A program made the translations under genes and the position numbers. Of a stretch of DNA of 50,993 nucleotides, positions 7,193-15,257 are shown in pieces. Location: positions 1 through 50,993 of the forward strand of contig JAUHZM010000001.1 in NCBI GenBank assembly GCA_030426005.1, in the 5' to 3' direction. The stretch comes from Gammaproteobacteria bacterium. Its GTDB lineage: Bacteria > Pseudomonadota > Gammaproteobacteria > Arenicellales > Arenicellaceae. Position 1 is the stretch's first letter. Every line of letters begins with the position of its first letter. The notes below the pieces were generated by a model. That model saw only the letters and a list, made by a program, of their open reading frames with translations. It did no database searches and had not been told where the DNA came from.

Positions 7193-9655
7193 ATGCACTG
7201 GGGTCGAGTGAAGGTAAACACGATCATAGCTGTTCCGGCGCTTGGGATGATCGTGTGTTTGCTGAGTGTTATGGTTTCTCATCACGCCTCGGCAGCTGAC
7301 GATCAAGGACGTTTTTACCCGCCTATTGAGCTCAGTCAAGCGACGGAAATGTTAGTCAGTATTGAGCTGAATGATCGCTTAGTTCACGGCGGCGCCATTG
7401 TGTACCATTATGAAGGTGAGTATTGGGTCCCAGAGTCTGTGTTGTTAAGCAATCGTTTACTGATCCCTCATCGGGTGACGAGTAGCGCTAAATCGTCGGA
7501 GACCTTTGTTTCTCTGCGTAGTTTGCCAGATATTACATTTACCTTTGATGCATCGCAGCAGTCCTTGAAGTTAAACGCTGCGTCCAATGCATTTGTGGCG
7601 CGAGAAATTAAGTCAACACGGAATGCTGAGAATCAACCGCCAGACGGTCTGACTTCCTTCTTTCTCAATTACAGTGCGAACACGACCTACAGTGCAGGCC
7701 AAACACAAGCCAGCGGGTTTACCGAATTTGGGATGACGTTGCCGCGAGCGGTGGTGACGTCTTCTTATTTATTGTCAGACTGGAGTGACCTCGAGAAGGT
7801 GGTGCGCTTGGATACCGTGTGGACCAAGGACCTATTGGACGCTCGCACGCGTTTGAGCATCGGCGATACAATCGCACAAAGTGCTGATGGCAGTGAACTT
7901 GGCTCCACCTTTCGTTTTGGCGGAATTCAACTCGGTACGCGTTTCGAATTGGAGCCCGGCTTGATCCGCTATCCGTTGCCAAGTTTGTACGGAGAAGCGT
8001 TTGGCCAGTCCTCAGTGGATTTGTTTGTCGGTGAATCGCTGCGTTACCGAACACAAACTGACACCGGACCATTTATTATTGAGCAACCACCAATCATGAA
8101 CGGCGCAGGCGATGTGCGCGTGGTGGTGACTGATTTGCTTGGTCGCGAAACCGTGTTCACTACGCCGTTTTATGTGAGCTCGCGTTTGCTTGATGTTGGC
8201 TTGGTTGATTATGAGTTGAACATCGGGAAGCTTCGTCATGGCTATGGTGTTCGTAGCGCAGACTATGGTGAATCTTTTGTTACCGGACGATATCGTCGTG
8301 GTCTGACCACCTATCTCACCGCGCAACTCGTGGCTGAAAAATCGGAGAGCTTGGACCTGATTGGCGTTTCCGGCGTCATGGCGGTGCCGGTGGTTGGTGT
8401 GCTTGGGTTCTCTTTAGCTGAGAGCGACGGCCCAGCTGGCGCGGGGCGCCAACTATCCGCATCCTACGAAAGGCAGGCTGATAGGGGTAGCCTGGGTCTC
8501 CGCTGGAAGCGTTTTGATCCTGAATTTCGCAGTCTGTCGCAAAACACCTTAGGCAGTCGAGTGAGAGAGGAAATATCATCTAGCCTGCGGTGGTCACCAA
8601 CACGCAATGGCTCGCTATCTCTCATTTTTACTGACCGAGAATTTCACGATGATACTGAGTTGAGTCTCCTTTCGTTGACCTATTCTCAGCGTATTGCTGA
8701 GAGTACCATGCTGAGTATTAGTGGGAACTTGATTCAAGGCACAGAACTGTCAGATAATGGGTTCGCGGACTTTGAAGATCACACTATTGAGGTCTCTATA
8801 GCCAAGAGTTTTGGCAAGCGTCGGTCAGCCAGTGCTAAGGTTAAACTCGATCGTGAGATCTTGCCGGAGTCCAGCCGCGACACTACAAGCAGTTTGTCGT
8901 TTCGCAAATCCATTCCGCGTGGACTGGGTGTTGGTTATCAAGCTTCAATCGAAACGATGGAAGCGCAAGATACAACCCGCGCTCGGGCGGGACTGGATTG
9001 GAGTACCCGCAGCGCGATCTTTAATTTTGGTGCTGCCAAATCTGGAGAAAACGAAGCAGTGAATGCCAGCGTTGATGGTTCCGTAGTGCTTATGCAGAAA
9101 GGGGTTTTCTGGCAACGGCCGTTGCGAGAAGGTTTCGCCCTAGTCGACGCCGGCGGCTATCCTGACATTGGAATATACCGAGGTGGTACCTTGGTTACAC
9201 GGACGAATCGACAGGGGTATGCCATCTTACCGGAACTCGCACCATACCGTATCAACTCGATATCCGTGCTCGCGGATGAGTTTCCAATAGATGCACAGCT
9301 GGAACGAGAGAAAGCCAGAGTCATGCCATACTTTAAAGGCGCTACCCGTGTTGGTTTTGGTGTTAGTCGTGAACACGCCAGGTTGCTCACATTGCTTGAT
9401 GAAACCGGGCAGCCACTGCCTTTGGGTGCACTGGTAACAGCGATGGATTCTGGTGCGCAAACACGCGTTGCGATGGCGGGGGCGGTTTACTTACGTGACT
9501 TGGATCAGCAGCAACGTTTTTCTGCCATGTATGCGGATCGCCTTTGCCAGTTTGAGATTGACTATCAGTCGGATACGCCAGGTGATCAACGTATGCAGGC
9601 CGAGTCCGTTGTTTGTCGCCATTCGTATGACACACCTGCGAGGGCGGCTCAATGA
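7193..9655 (+). CDS. Outer-membrane fimbrial usher (CsuD/FimD-like)
   Basis: 820 residues with a signal peptide ending around SHHASA. The N-terminal domain is followed by a long beta-rich barrel; the plug/translocation region includes GEAFGQSSVDLFVGESLRYR and RVVVTDLLGRETVFTTPFYVSS, both typical of PapC/FimD ushers. The C-terminal part (ALVDAGGYPDIGIYRGG, TNRQGYAILPELAPYRIN) matches the usher C-terminal domain. Its job is to accept chaperone-subunit complexes and secrete the growing pilus. The stop overlaps the ATG of the next SCPU gene by 4 bp (ATGA), indicating translational coupling. Confidence 0.9.
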   Translation: MHWGRVKVNTIIAVPALGMIVCLLSVMVSHHASAADDQGRFYPPIELSQATEMLVSIELNDRLVHGGAIVYHYEGEYWVPESVLLSNRLLIPHRVTSSAKSSETFVSLRSLPDITFTFDASQQSLKLNAASNAFVAREIKSTRNAENQPPDGLTSFFLNYSANTTYSAGQTQASGFTEFGMTLPRAVVTSSYLLSDWSDLEKVVRLDTVWTKDLLDARTRLSIGDTIAQSADGSELGSTFRFGGIQLGTRFELEPGLIRYPLPSLYGEAFGQSSVDLFVGESLRYRTQTDTGPFIIEQPPIMNGAGDVRVVVTDLLGRETVFTTPFYVSSRLLDVGLVDYELNIGKLRHGYGVRSADYGESFVTGRYRRGLTTYLTAQLVAEKSESLDLIGVSGVMAVPVVGVLGFSLAESDGPAGAGRQLSASYERQADRGSLGLRWKRFDPEFRSLSQNTLGSRVREEISSSLRWSPTRNGSLSLIFTDREFHDDTELSLLSLTYSQRIAESTMLSISGNLIQGTELSDNGFADFEDHTIEVSIAKSFGKRRSASAKVKLDREILPESSRDTTSSLSFRKSIPRGLGVGYQASIETMEAQDTTRARAGLDWSTRSAIFNFGAAKSGENEAVNASVDGSVVLMQKGVFWQRPLREGFALVDAGGYPDIGIYRGGTLVTRTNRQGYAILPELAPYRINSISVLADEFPIDAQLEREKARVMPYFKGATRVGFGVSREHARLLTLLDETGQPLPLGALVTAMDSGAQTRVAMAGAVYLRDLDQQQRFSAMYADRLCQFEIDYQSDTPGDQRMQAESVVCRHSYDTPARAAQ

Positions 9656-10116
9656 GAAAGGTGATCTTGTTCGGTTTCTTGTTAATCAGCACCACTGTGG
9701 ATGCGTGTTTATCTATTGATGTAACGACCACGGATTTAAATTTCGGTACCTATAATCCACTTGATAATACGCCGTTGCAATCGAGTTTCGATGTCACCGT
9801 CGATTGTGTTACCGACGGCATATTGCCCGCTTTGGCCACGGTGTTCTCGGTGGGCTTAGTTGCTAATTCCGAAGTGTCGTTGGGTTATCGCGCATTATCT
9901 TCTGGTACCGACCAGTTGCAGTACGGCATAAGTCGAAGTTACGGTGGTGGACCCGAGTGGGGACCCCTCAGCAGCGGACGTGTGTTCAGCGGAAATTTCG
10001 CGGCAATTTTACTGCCGCCGGCACAGTTGTTTAGAGGTCATGCCTCAATTGCGCCACGGCAAAATGTACGTGTCGGTGCGTATTCTGACACCCTTGTGTT
10101 AGAAGTCGAGTTTTAA
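9652..10116 (+). CDS. Second SCPU-domain subunit, probable pilus tip (CsuE-like)
   Basis: 154 residues. A short signal peptide (MRKVILFGFLLISTTVDA) precedes CLSIDVTTTDLNFGTYNPLD, which repeats the DLxFGTYxPLD motif of the first subunit at 5603. Cysteines flank the first strand pair and the C-terminus ends in a hydrophobic strand (YSDTLVLEVEF). In Csu systems the tip adhesin is encoded last, after the usher, and usually carries two SCPU domains. This protein is short and holds only one, so its role as tip or adaptor is an inference from position. Confidence 0.75.
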   Translation: MRKVILFGFLLISTTVDACLSIDVTTTDLNFGTYNPLDNTPLQSSFDVTVDCVTDGILPALATVFSVGLVANSEVSLGYRALSSGTDQLQYGISRSYGGGPEWGPLSSGRVFSGNFAAILLPPAQLFRGHASIAPRQNVRVGAYSDTLVLEVEF

Positions 10117-10138
10117 CTGGTGGTATTGCAGCTGACCT

Positions 10139-11119
10139 TTAAATCCACTTTTTCCATTTGAAAAAACTGATCAAGCCGAGTGTGGCGGTCACCATTAGTA
10201 AGCTGGCAAAAATGAAACCGTACGGGCTCTCAACACCTGGAAGACCACCAACATTCATGCCGAGCAGGCCGGTCAGAAAACCGAGTGGAAGGAAAATGGC
10301 AGCCACCACCGATAGGACATACATACGGGTATTTTGTTGTTGCGCTAGCTGGCTCAAGAATGCTTCTTGCAAAACGATTGCGCGTTCGCGCGCGAGATCA
10401 AGGTCCTCGAGGTAACGCGAGATGCGGTCTGACTCTTCGCGTAAGCGCTGACGGTCATGATCAGTGAAAATATTGTTCTCAGCGTAATGCATGCGATCCA
10501 GTGCGTCACGTTGGGGGGCTAAAAACCGGCGCACTGAAGCGATCTGGCGACGCAATGAGCCGAGCCGACTACGCAAATCATTGGCATCGTTATCTTCCAG
10601 TCGATCTTCCGCCTCGGCCAGCTCATCTTCCAGACGATTGACGTAATCACCGATCCGGTCAGCCAGACGTTCTATCAAATCGGTCAGAAATTCGCCTGAG
10701 GTATGCGGGCCGTCATCGAGATCAAGGCTGTTAGCCAGATCACACACCGACAGTAGTCGCCGATTGCGGCTTGAGATAATACGATTCTTTTCGATCCAGA
10801 TTCGGACTGAAACCATATCTTCAGGATTGTGGCCTGGGTTAGTATTTACGCCACGCAACACCACTAAGATGCCTTGTTTATGCGTGAAAGATCGTGGCCG
10901 AGTTTCTTGGGCGGCTAGTGCTTCGACAATGACTGGGTCAACGCCAGCTGACTCATTGAGCCAGGGATAGCTCTCCGCTTTGCTGAGATCAAGATGTTGC
11001 CACAAGCAGGCTTCTGGGTCCTCGGGCTGGTCTGCCTGGGTGTCGAGGGACAGGCGTATGTTGGCTGTCGGCGACAGTATGTACTGGAATAAAAACAGTG
11101 GCTCAGTTGGCGTGCTCAT
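10139..11119 (-). CDS. zntB: CorA-family Zn2+/divalent cation transporter, ZntB-like
   Basis: 326 residues. A soluble N-terminal domain and a long helical stretch rich in Leu/Glu/Arg (about 150-250) lead to two C-terminal membrane helices (MYVLSVVAAIFLPLGFLTGLLGMNV and YGFIFASLLMVTATLGLISFF). The loop motif GMNVGGLPG matches the GMN signature with the GG that is characteristic of ZntB. The family forms homopentameric inner-membrane channels; ZntB has been described as a zinc transporter. It lies 24 bp downstream of the MscS gene on the same strand, so the two are probably cotranscribed. Confidence 0.85.
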   Translation of the reverse strand: MSTPTEPLFLFQYILSPTANIRLSLDTQADQPEDPEACLWQHLDLSKAESYPWLNESAGVDPVIVEALAAQETRPRSFTHKQGILVVLRGVNTNPGHNPEDMVSVRIWIEKNRIISSRNRRLLSVCDLANSLDLDDGPHTSGEFLTDLIERLADRIGDYVNRLEDELAEAEDRLEDNDANDLRSRLGSLRRQIASVRRFLAPQRDALDRMHYAENNIFTDHDRQRLREESDRISRYLEDLDLARERAIVLQEAFLSQLAQQQNTRMYVLSVVAAIFLPLGFLTGLLGMNVGGLPGVESPYGFIFASLLMVTATLGLISFFKWKKWI

Positions 11120-11143
11120 ATGCGTATTAACTCACAGTTTTTC

Positions 11144-12022
11144 CTAGCGGTCAGACTCACGATCGAGCTTGATCGACAGTGGTGTTTGGGTAAATAGGTG
11201 AACATCACGTTGTGGGAACGCGATGACGATACCCGCCTTTTCCAATAAAGCATATAAACGAAAACGGATATCGCTGCGCACCTGCCGAAGCGGCTTTTCG
11301 CCGAGTACATCGCACCACAACAAGGCCTCGAACATCAGGGCGTTGTCACCAAAGTCATCAAATACGATTTCCGGCTTAGGCTTCTCGATAACCTCTTCCT
11401 GTCCAAGAACCGCTTTTAAGAACAACTCTCGAACACGCTCTACGTCAGATCCATATGCCACGCCTACCCGAACAGATGTGCGGGTATACTGATCCTCGAG
11501 CGTCCAGTTAGTGACTGTGTTTTCTAGTAGCTTGCTATTGGGTACCAGGAGGTGAACACCGTCAACTCGACGGATACGCGTGGATCGTGTGCCCACATGT
11601 TCAACGATGCCAAGGTTGTTATCAATTTCGATAAAATCGCCCATGCGAATCGGGCGCTCAGCAATTAAAATCCAACCACTAATAAAGTTATTAATGATGT
11701 TCTGCGCACCAAAGCCAACCCCGATCGCAATGGCGCCAGTGGCAAACGCGAAGGCAGTGATCGGGATGCCCAGCAGGCTGAGTGTGGTGATGCCGACCAG
11801 GATCATAATGGCGTAGAACGATACACGCTTAATGATATTTACCGCATCAGCCCGCAATTCAGTATTAGACAACCTTCGAGCTAATAAATATTCCACTAGC
11901 CGGCTTAATAAGTAGCCAACCAACAGCAACACTAACACCAAGGTGATATCGCCCACGGTGACGTTAATGCCACCATTGGTGGCAATCACGCTGGTATTCC
12001 AAATTTGAGTTAAAGCTTGCAT
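11144..12022 (-). CDS. Small-conductance mechanosensitive channel (MscS family)
   Basis: 292 residues. An N-terminal helix and two more membrane helices precede the pore-lining segment FAFATGAIAIGVGFGAQNIINNFISGWIL, whose Gly/Ala packing and GFGAQNIINN are MscS hallmarks. The cytoplasmic beta domain follows (RPIRMGDFIEIDNNLGIVEHVGTRST, LLVPNSKLLENTVTNW) and then the alpha/beta end domain with RFRLYALLEKAGIVIAFPQRDVHL. The product is a homoheptameric inner-membrane valve opened by turgor in hypo-osmotic shock. It is first in a two-gene operon with the ZntB-like transporter. Confidence 0.9.
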   Translation of the reverse strand: MQALTQIWNTSVIATNGGINVTVGDITLVLVLLLVGYLLSRLVEYLLARRLSNTELRADAVNIIKRVSFYAIMILVGITTLSLLGIPITAFAFATGAIAIGVGFGAQNIINNFISGWILIAERPIRMGDFIEIDNNLGIVEHVGTRSTRIRRVDGVHLLVPNSKLLENTVTNWTLEDQYTRTSVRVGVAYGSDVERVRELFLKAVLGQEEVIEKPKPEIVFDDFGDNALMFEALLWCDVLGEKPLRQVRSDIRFRLYALLEKAGIVIAFPQRDVHLFTQTPLSIKLDRESDR

Positions 12023-12165
12023 GGACTAGCTAGACGGTGCTCTATGAAAGTTTTGTGTCCTATGAAGGTAGCAGTATAAAGGAGTAGCGCCCGTGCCACC
12101 AAGCATGTCGGATTTTCGGGTATCTAACGACGTGTTTCTCACACGCTGCTTGTACTGTGTTAGAT

Positions 12166-12570
12166 ATGAAGTATTTGATCGCATATTTAGGGTTCTTAAT
12201 CAGTTTTCTGATCCTCGACTCAATTTGGATTAGCCAGGTTGTGGTCGGGATGTATCGCGCGCAGGTAAATCATCTGATGGCGGAAGATGCGAACATGTTC
12301 GCCGCGATTCTGTTTTATCTGATGTACGCTGCTGCGGCGATCTTTTTGTCGAGGGCTGCGGTAAAGTCTGGTTCGCAGCGTGGCGCACTCATCAACGGTG
12401 GTATAGCTGGTGGCTTAGCGTACGGGACTTACGCGCTTACCAATTTTGCGGTGTTGGATGGTTGGACATGGCAGGTGGTGGTGGCCGATGTGCTGTGGGG
12501 AATTTTTGTGACGGCAGTTTGTTGTACCATCGCCGTGTTCGCTTCCAGGTGGCAAAAACTAGGCACGTAA
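12166..12570 (+). CDS. DUF2177 family membrane protein
   Basis: 134 residues from ATG 12166; an upstream in-frame GTG at 12157 would add three residues and is less likely. Four hydrophobic segments cover most of the protein (YLIAYLGFLISFLILDSIW, AAILFYLMYAAAAIFL, a Gly/Ala-rich segment and VVADVLWGIFVTAVCCTIAVFA). The LDSIWI near the N-terminus and TYALTNFAVLDGWTW in the third segment resemble DUF2177 proteins, whose function is unknown. It stands between the divergent MscS gene and the monooxygenase, 91 bp before the latter, and may or may not share its transcript. Confidence 0.75.
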   Translation: MKYLIAYLGFLISFLILDSIWISQVVVGMYRAQVNHLMAEDANMFAAILFYLMYAAAAIFLSRAAVKSGSQRGALINGGIAGGLAYGTYALTNFAVLDGWTWQVVVADVLWGIFVTAVCCTIAVFASRWQKLGT

Positions 12571-12614
12571 TTTCGACATTGATTCTACCTCGTGGCGGAT
12601 TACACTAGGCGGCT

Positions 12615-12665
12615 ATGAATCACGAAGTGTTAACTTTTACCGTGTCGTCAGGTGCGCGAGTATGA
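12615..12665 (+). CDS. Possible 16-residue leader ORF coupled to the monooxygenase
   Basis: ATG at 12615 opens a 16-codon frame whose TGA (12663-12665) overlaps the monooxygenase ATG (12662-12664) as ATGA. The geometry would allow translational coupling. The downstream gene also has its own AGGTG at 12650-12654, so the overlap may be chance. The peptide has no recognisable features. Confidence 0.2.
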   Translation: MNHEVLTFTVSSGARV

Positions 12666-13849
12666 AGATTGTAATCGCTGGCGCGGGTATCGGCGGATTG
12701 ACTGCCGCTTTGTGTCTAGCACGGGACGGACACCAAATTACGTTGCTGGAACGCAAACCGGCGTTTGTGGAGTTAGGGGCAGGCGTGCAATGCGGAGCCA
12801 ACGCGATGCGCGTTTTGTTATCACTGGGCCTTGGTTCAGCACTCAGCAAGCACGCTGTTGCGCCGAGTGAGGTGTTGTTTCGACATGGGGTCAGCGGCGA
12901 AACCCTGTATTCAACCAAGCTCGGTGCGTCTTATCAAGTGCGCTATGGTGCACCGTACTACCACTTTCATCGAGCTCATCTGCAACAGGTACTGGTTGAC
13001 GCTGTGCAACAGGAATCGGGCATTGAAATTCACATGAACACGCAGGTTGACGCTTTCAAGGATTCTGAGAGCGGTGTGCAAATTCAAACCAACGCTCGGC
13101 AATTTAGAGCTGATTGCTTGATTGGCGCGGATGGTATCCGATCGACGATGCGGCAGCAGTTGATACCAGAATGCGTGCCGCGCAACACGGGTAACGTCGC
13201 GTGGCGCGGTGTGATTGACGTGGCACGATTGCCAGCTGATTTTATGCCGCATATTGCGACCAATTTTGTCGGGCCGGGCCGGCATATGGTGGTGTACTAT
13301 CTTGCCGCGGGTAAGTTACTTAACTTTGTTGGTGTGGTCGAGAATCGCGACTGCGACACACAAGATTGGGTTAGCGCGGCGTCATGGCAAACCCTTAAAG
13401 ACGACTTTGCGGGCTGGCACCCTATGGTGCAAACCTTAATTGATTGCGTCGATAAAGACGCCTGTTATCGATGGTCATTGCGGGACCTGCCGGCACTTTC
13501 AAGCTGGACTCAAGGTCGCGTTGCGCTGTTAGGTGATGCGGCGCATGCGACCTTACCGTTTATGGCCTCTGGTGCGGCCCTGGCGATTGAAGACGCGCGT
13601 ATATTGCAGCGTGCTCTGGCGGATGACACGGATTTGCCGCGGGCATTGCGGCGCTATCAGAATACGCGAAAAGCGCGTGCACACGCAGTACAACGAGATT
13701 CAGCGCGTATCGGTCGGCTCTATCATCTGTCGTCCGCATGGTTACAGAAGCAGGCGTTTCGTGGACTGCGTATGGCGGGCCAACGCAAAGAGCGCTTTCT
13801 GGCTGAGTACGACGCCAACCACGCAAGGCTCGCGTCAAACGGCGATTAG
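12662..13849 (+). CDS. FAD-dependent aromatic-ring monooxygenase (salicylate hydroxylase-like)
   Basis: 395 residues of a class A flavoprotein monooxygenase. The N-terminal Rossmann motif IAGAGIGGLTAALCLARDG ends with an acidic residue (LLERK), the DG motif appears as LIGADGIRSTMR near residue 158, and the GD motif as GRVALLGDAAHATLPFMASG near residue 290, which contact FAD and NAD(P)H. The LGAGVQCGANAMRVL segment is typical of salicylate and 3-hydroxybenzoate hydroxylases. The enzyme should hydroxylate an aromatic acid or related compound in the cytoplasm; the substrate is unknown. An AGGTG lies 7 nt before the ATG. Its stop shares a 4-bp overlap with that of the convergent reductase gene. 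Confidence 0.83.
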   Translation: MKIVIAGAGIGGLTAALCLARDGHQITLLERKPAFVELGAGVQCGANAMRVLLSLGLGSALSKHAVAPSEVLFRHGVSGETLYSTKLGASYQVRYGAPYYHFHRAHLQQVLVDAVQQESGIEIHMNTQVDAFKDSESGVQIQTNARQFRADCLIGADGIRSTMRQQLIPECVPRNTGNVAWRGVIDVARLPADFMPHIATNFVGPGRHMVVYYLAAGKLLNFVGVVENRDCDTQDWVSAASWQTLKDDFAGWHPMVQTLIDCVDKDACYRWSLRDLPALSSWTQGRVALLGDAAHATLPFMASGAALAIEDARILQRALADDTDLPRALRRYQNTRKARAHAVQRDSARIGRLYHLSSAWLQKQAFRGLRMAGQRKERFLAEYDANHARLASNGD

Positions 13850-15060
13850 TCGAGCAAGGACTTGAGCGGTACCTCGGGATTGCCGAGGTCATCGCCATTC
13901 GGTGCAATCCGCGCCAGGATCAATTTTTTGCCGAGCATAAAATCCGCCGGTGAGTTGATGGCGTCGACTGCGATGATGTGTCCGTCCTGAAGGTAGAAAA
14001 CTGAAAACTTGTGCGCAGTTTGATCGCCGCGTACGACCACCTGATCAAAGCCCTCGCACAGACCGGCAGTTTGCAGTTTTAAATCGTATTGGTCAGACCA
14101 AAACCAAGGCAATTGATCATAGACCGTGGCTTGCCCACAAATACTCGACGCGGCGGTTTTCGCCTGCTCGACGGCATTCGGGACCGACTCAAGTCGTAGA
14201 TGGCGGTTGTAAAACGGATTGTGATGGTAGCTGCAATCGCCAACAGCGTAAATTAACGGATCGTTGGTTTGCGCGTGTTCATTCACCACAATGCCATTGT
14301 CACAGACTAGGCCGGCGCTAGCGGCGAGTTCAGTATTCGGCAACACACCAATACCGATCAAAGCGATATCAAATTCGATCTGTTCGCCATCGCCTAGTTC
14401 CGCATAGGACATATCAGAATCATGGCTAAAACCGACAACCGATGCATTCAAGCGCAAATCCACGCCGGCCTGTCGATGCACTTGCTGATAAAACTCAGAC
14501 ACCGTCTCGCTGGTGACGCGTGCTAGTACTCGTTCCATCGCTTCGAGTACCGTCACCTGACAGCCCAACTGCAATGCGGACGCCGCCACTTCAAGTCCAA
14601 TATAACCCGCGCCGATAATTAACATTTTAGTGCCCGGACTTAACTTTGCCTGGATTGCTTCAACGTCTTGCAAGGTGCGCAAATAATGCACGCGTTCGTC
14701 ATCGGCACCATCAACCGGCAGTTTTCGTGCCCGGGTTCCAGTGGCCAGAATTAGATGTTCATACTTAATGCGTTCGCCATTATCCAGCATCACCTGCTGT
14801 GAAGGTCGATCAATCTCGGTCGCGCGACAATTGAGGCGCAATTCCACCGCATGCTTTTCATAAAACGATTCTGGGCGAATCAGCAACTTGTCTGCGCTTA
14901 CATCGCCTTTTAAAAATGCTTTGGAGAGTGGCGGCCGATGGTAGGGCAGGTGAGGCTCATCGCCGATAAGGACAATCTTGTCGGCCCAACCCAATTTTCG
15001 CAGGGAGGCAATGGCTTCGGTGGCCGCATGGCTCGCGCCGATAATCACAACACTGTGCAT
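13846..15060 (-). CDS. FAD/NAD(P)H ferredoxin- or rubredoxin-type reductase
   Basis: 404 residues from ATG 15060 (MHSVVIIGASHAA); a TTG at 15087 would add nine residues with little support. Two nucleotide-binding folds are visible: an FAD site (VVIIGASHAATEAIASLR, with LILATGTRARKLP) and an NAD(P)H site (MLIIGAGYIGLEVAASALQLGCQVTVLE), followed by the second FAD motif around IYAVGDCSYHHNP and a C-terminal reductase domain. The YHRPPLSKAFLKG segment is characteristic of rhodocoxin, putidaredoxin and BphA4-type reductases that pass electrons to small iron-sulfur proteins for oxygenases. No ferredoxin or oxygenase partner is adjacent on this strand. The reductase shares an intergenic region with the divergent acyl-CoA operon. 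Confidence 0.82.
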   Translation of the reverse strand: MHSVVIIGASHAATEAIASLRKLGWADKIVLIGDEPHLPYHRPPLSKAFLKGDVSADKLLIRPESFYEKHAVELRLNCRATEIDRPSQQVMLDNGERIKYEHLILATGTRARKLPVDGADDERVHYLRTLQDVEAIQAKLSPGTKMLIIGAGYIGLEVAASALQLGCQVTVLEAMERVLARVTSETVSEFYQQVHRQAGVDLRLNASVVGFSHDSDMSYAELGDGEQIEFDIALIGIGVLPNTELAASAGLVCDNGIVVNEHAQTNDPLIYAVGDCSYHHNPFYNRHLRLESVPNAVEQAKTAASSICGQATVYDQLPWFWSDQYDLKLQTAGLCEGFDQVVVRGDQTAHKFSVFYLQDGHIIAVDAINSPADFMLGKKLILARIAPNGDDLGNPEVPLKSLLD

Positions 15061-15165
15061 AGATACCTTGTCAGATTTGATGGACAAAGCGTCAGTGTAG
15101 CTGGAGATTCACTAGAATTCTAATCGATCTGTTTTAACCTGAGTCTGTGGTCGGGCTTGTTTAGT

Positions 15166-15200
15166 TTACGTTTACGTAAACGTAATGGTTGGGGTATACT
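15166..15200 (+). promoter_or_regulatory. Promoter with 20-bp palindromic operator for the acyl-CoA operon
   Basis: TTACGTTTACGTAAACGTAA at 15166-15185 is a perfect 20-bp palindrome. It contains TTTACG (15171-15176), which lies 18 bp before TATACT (15195-15200), giving a plausible -35/-10 pair for the downstream thiolase operon. The repeated TTACG/CGTAA half-sites resemble what I recall of LiuR (MerR-family) sites that control branched-chain amino acid catabolism in proteobacteria, which fits the genes; that identification is from memory. The site lies between divergent genes and could also affect the reductase. Confidence 0.65.
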
Positions 15201-15257
15201 TTTGCCAACTTCCAGCGAACCAGCAATGAGGCTGATGGGCTGATAATAGCGAGATTG

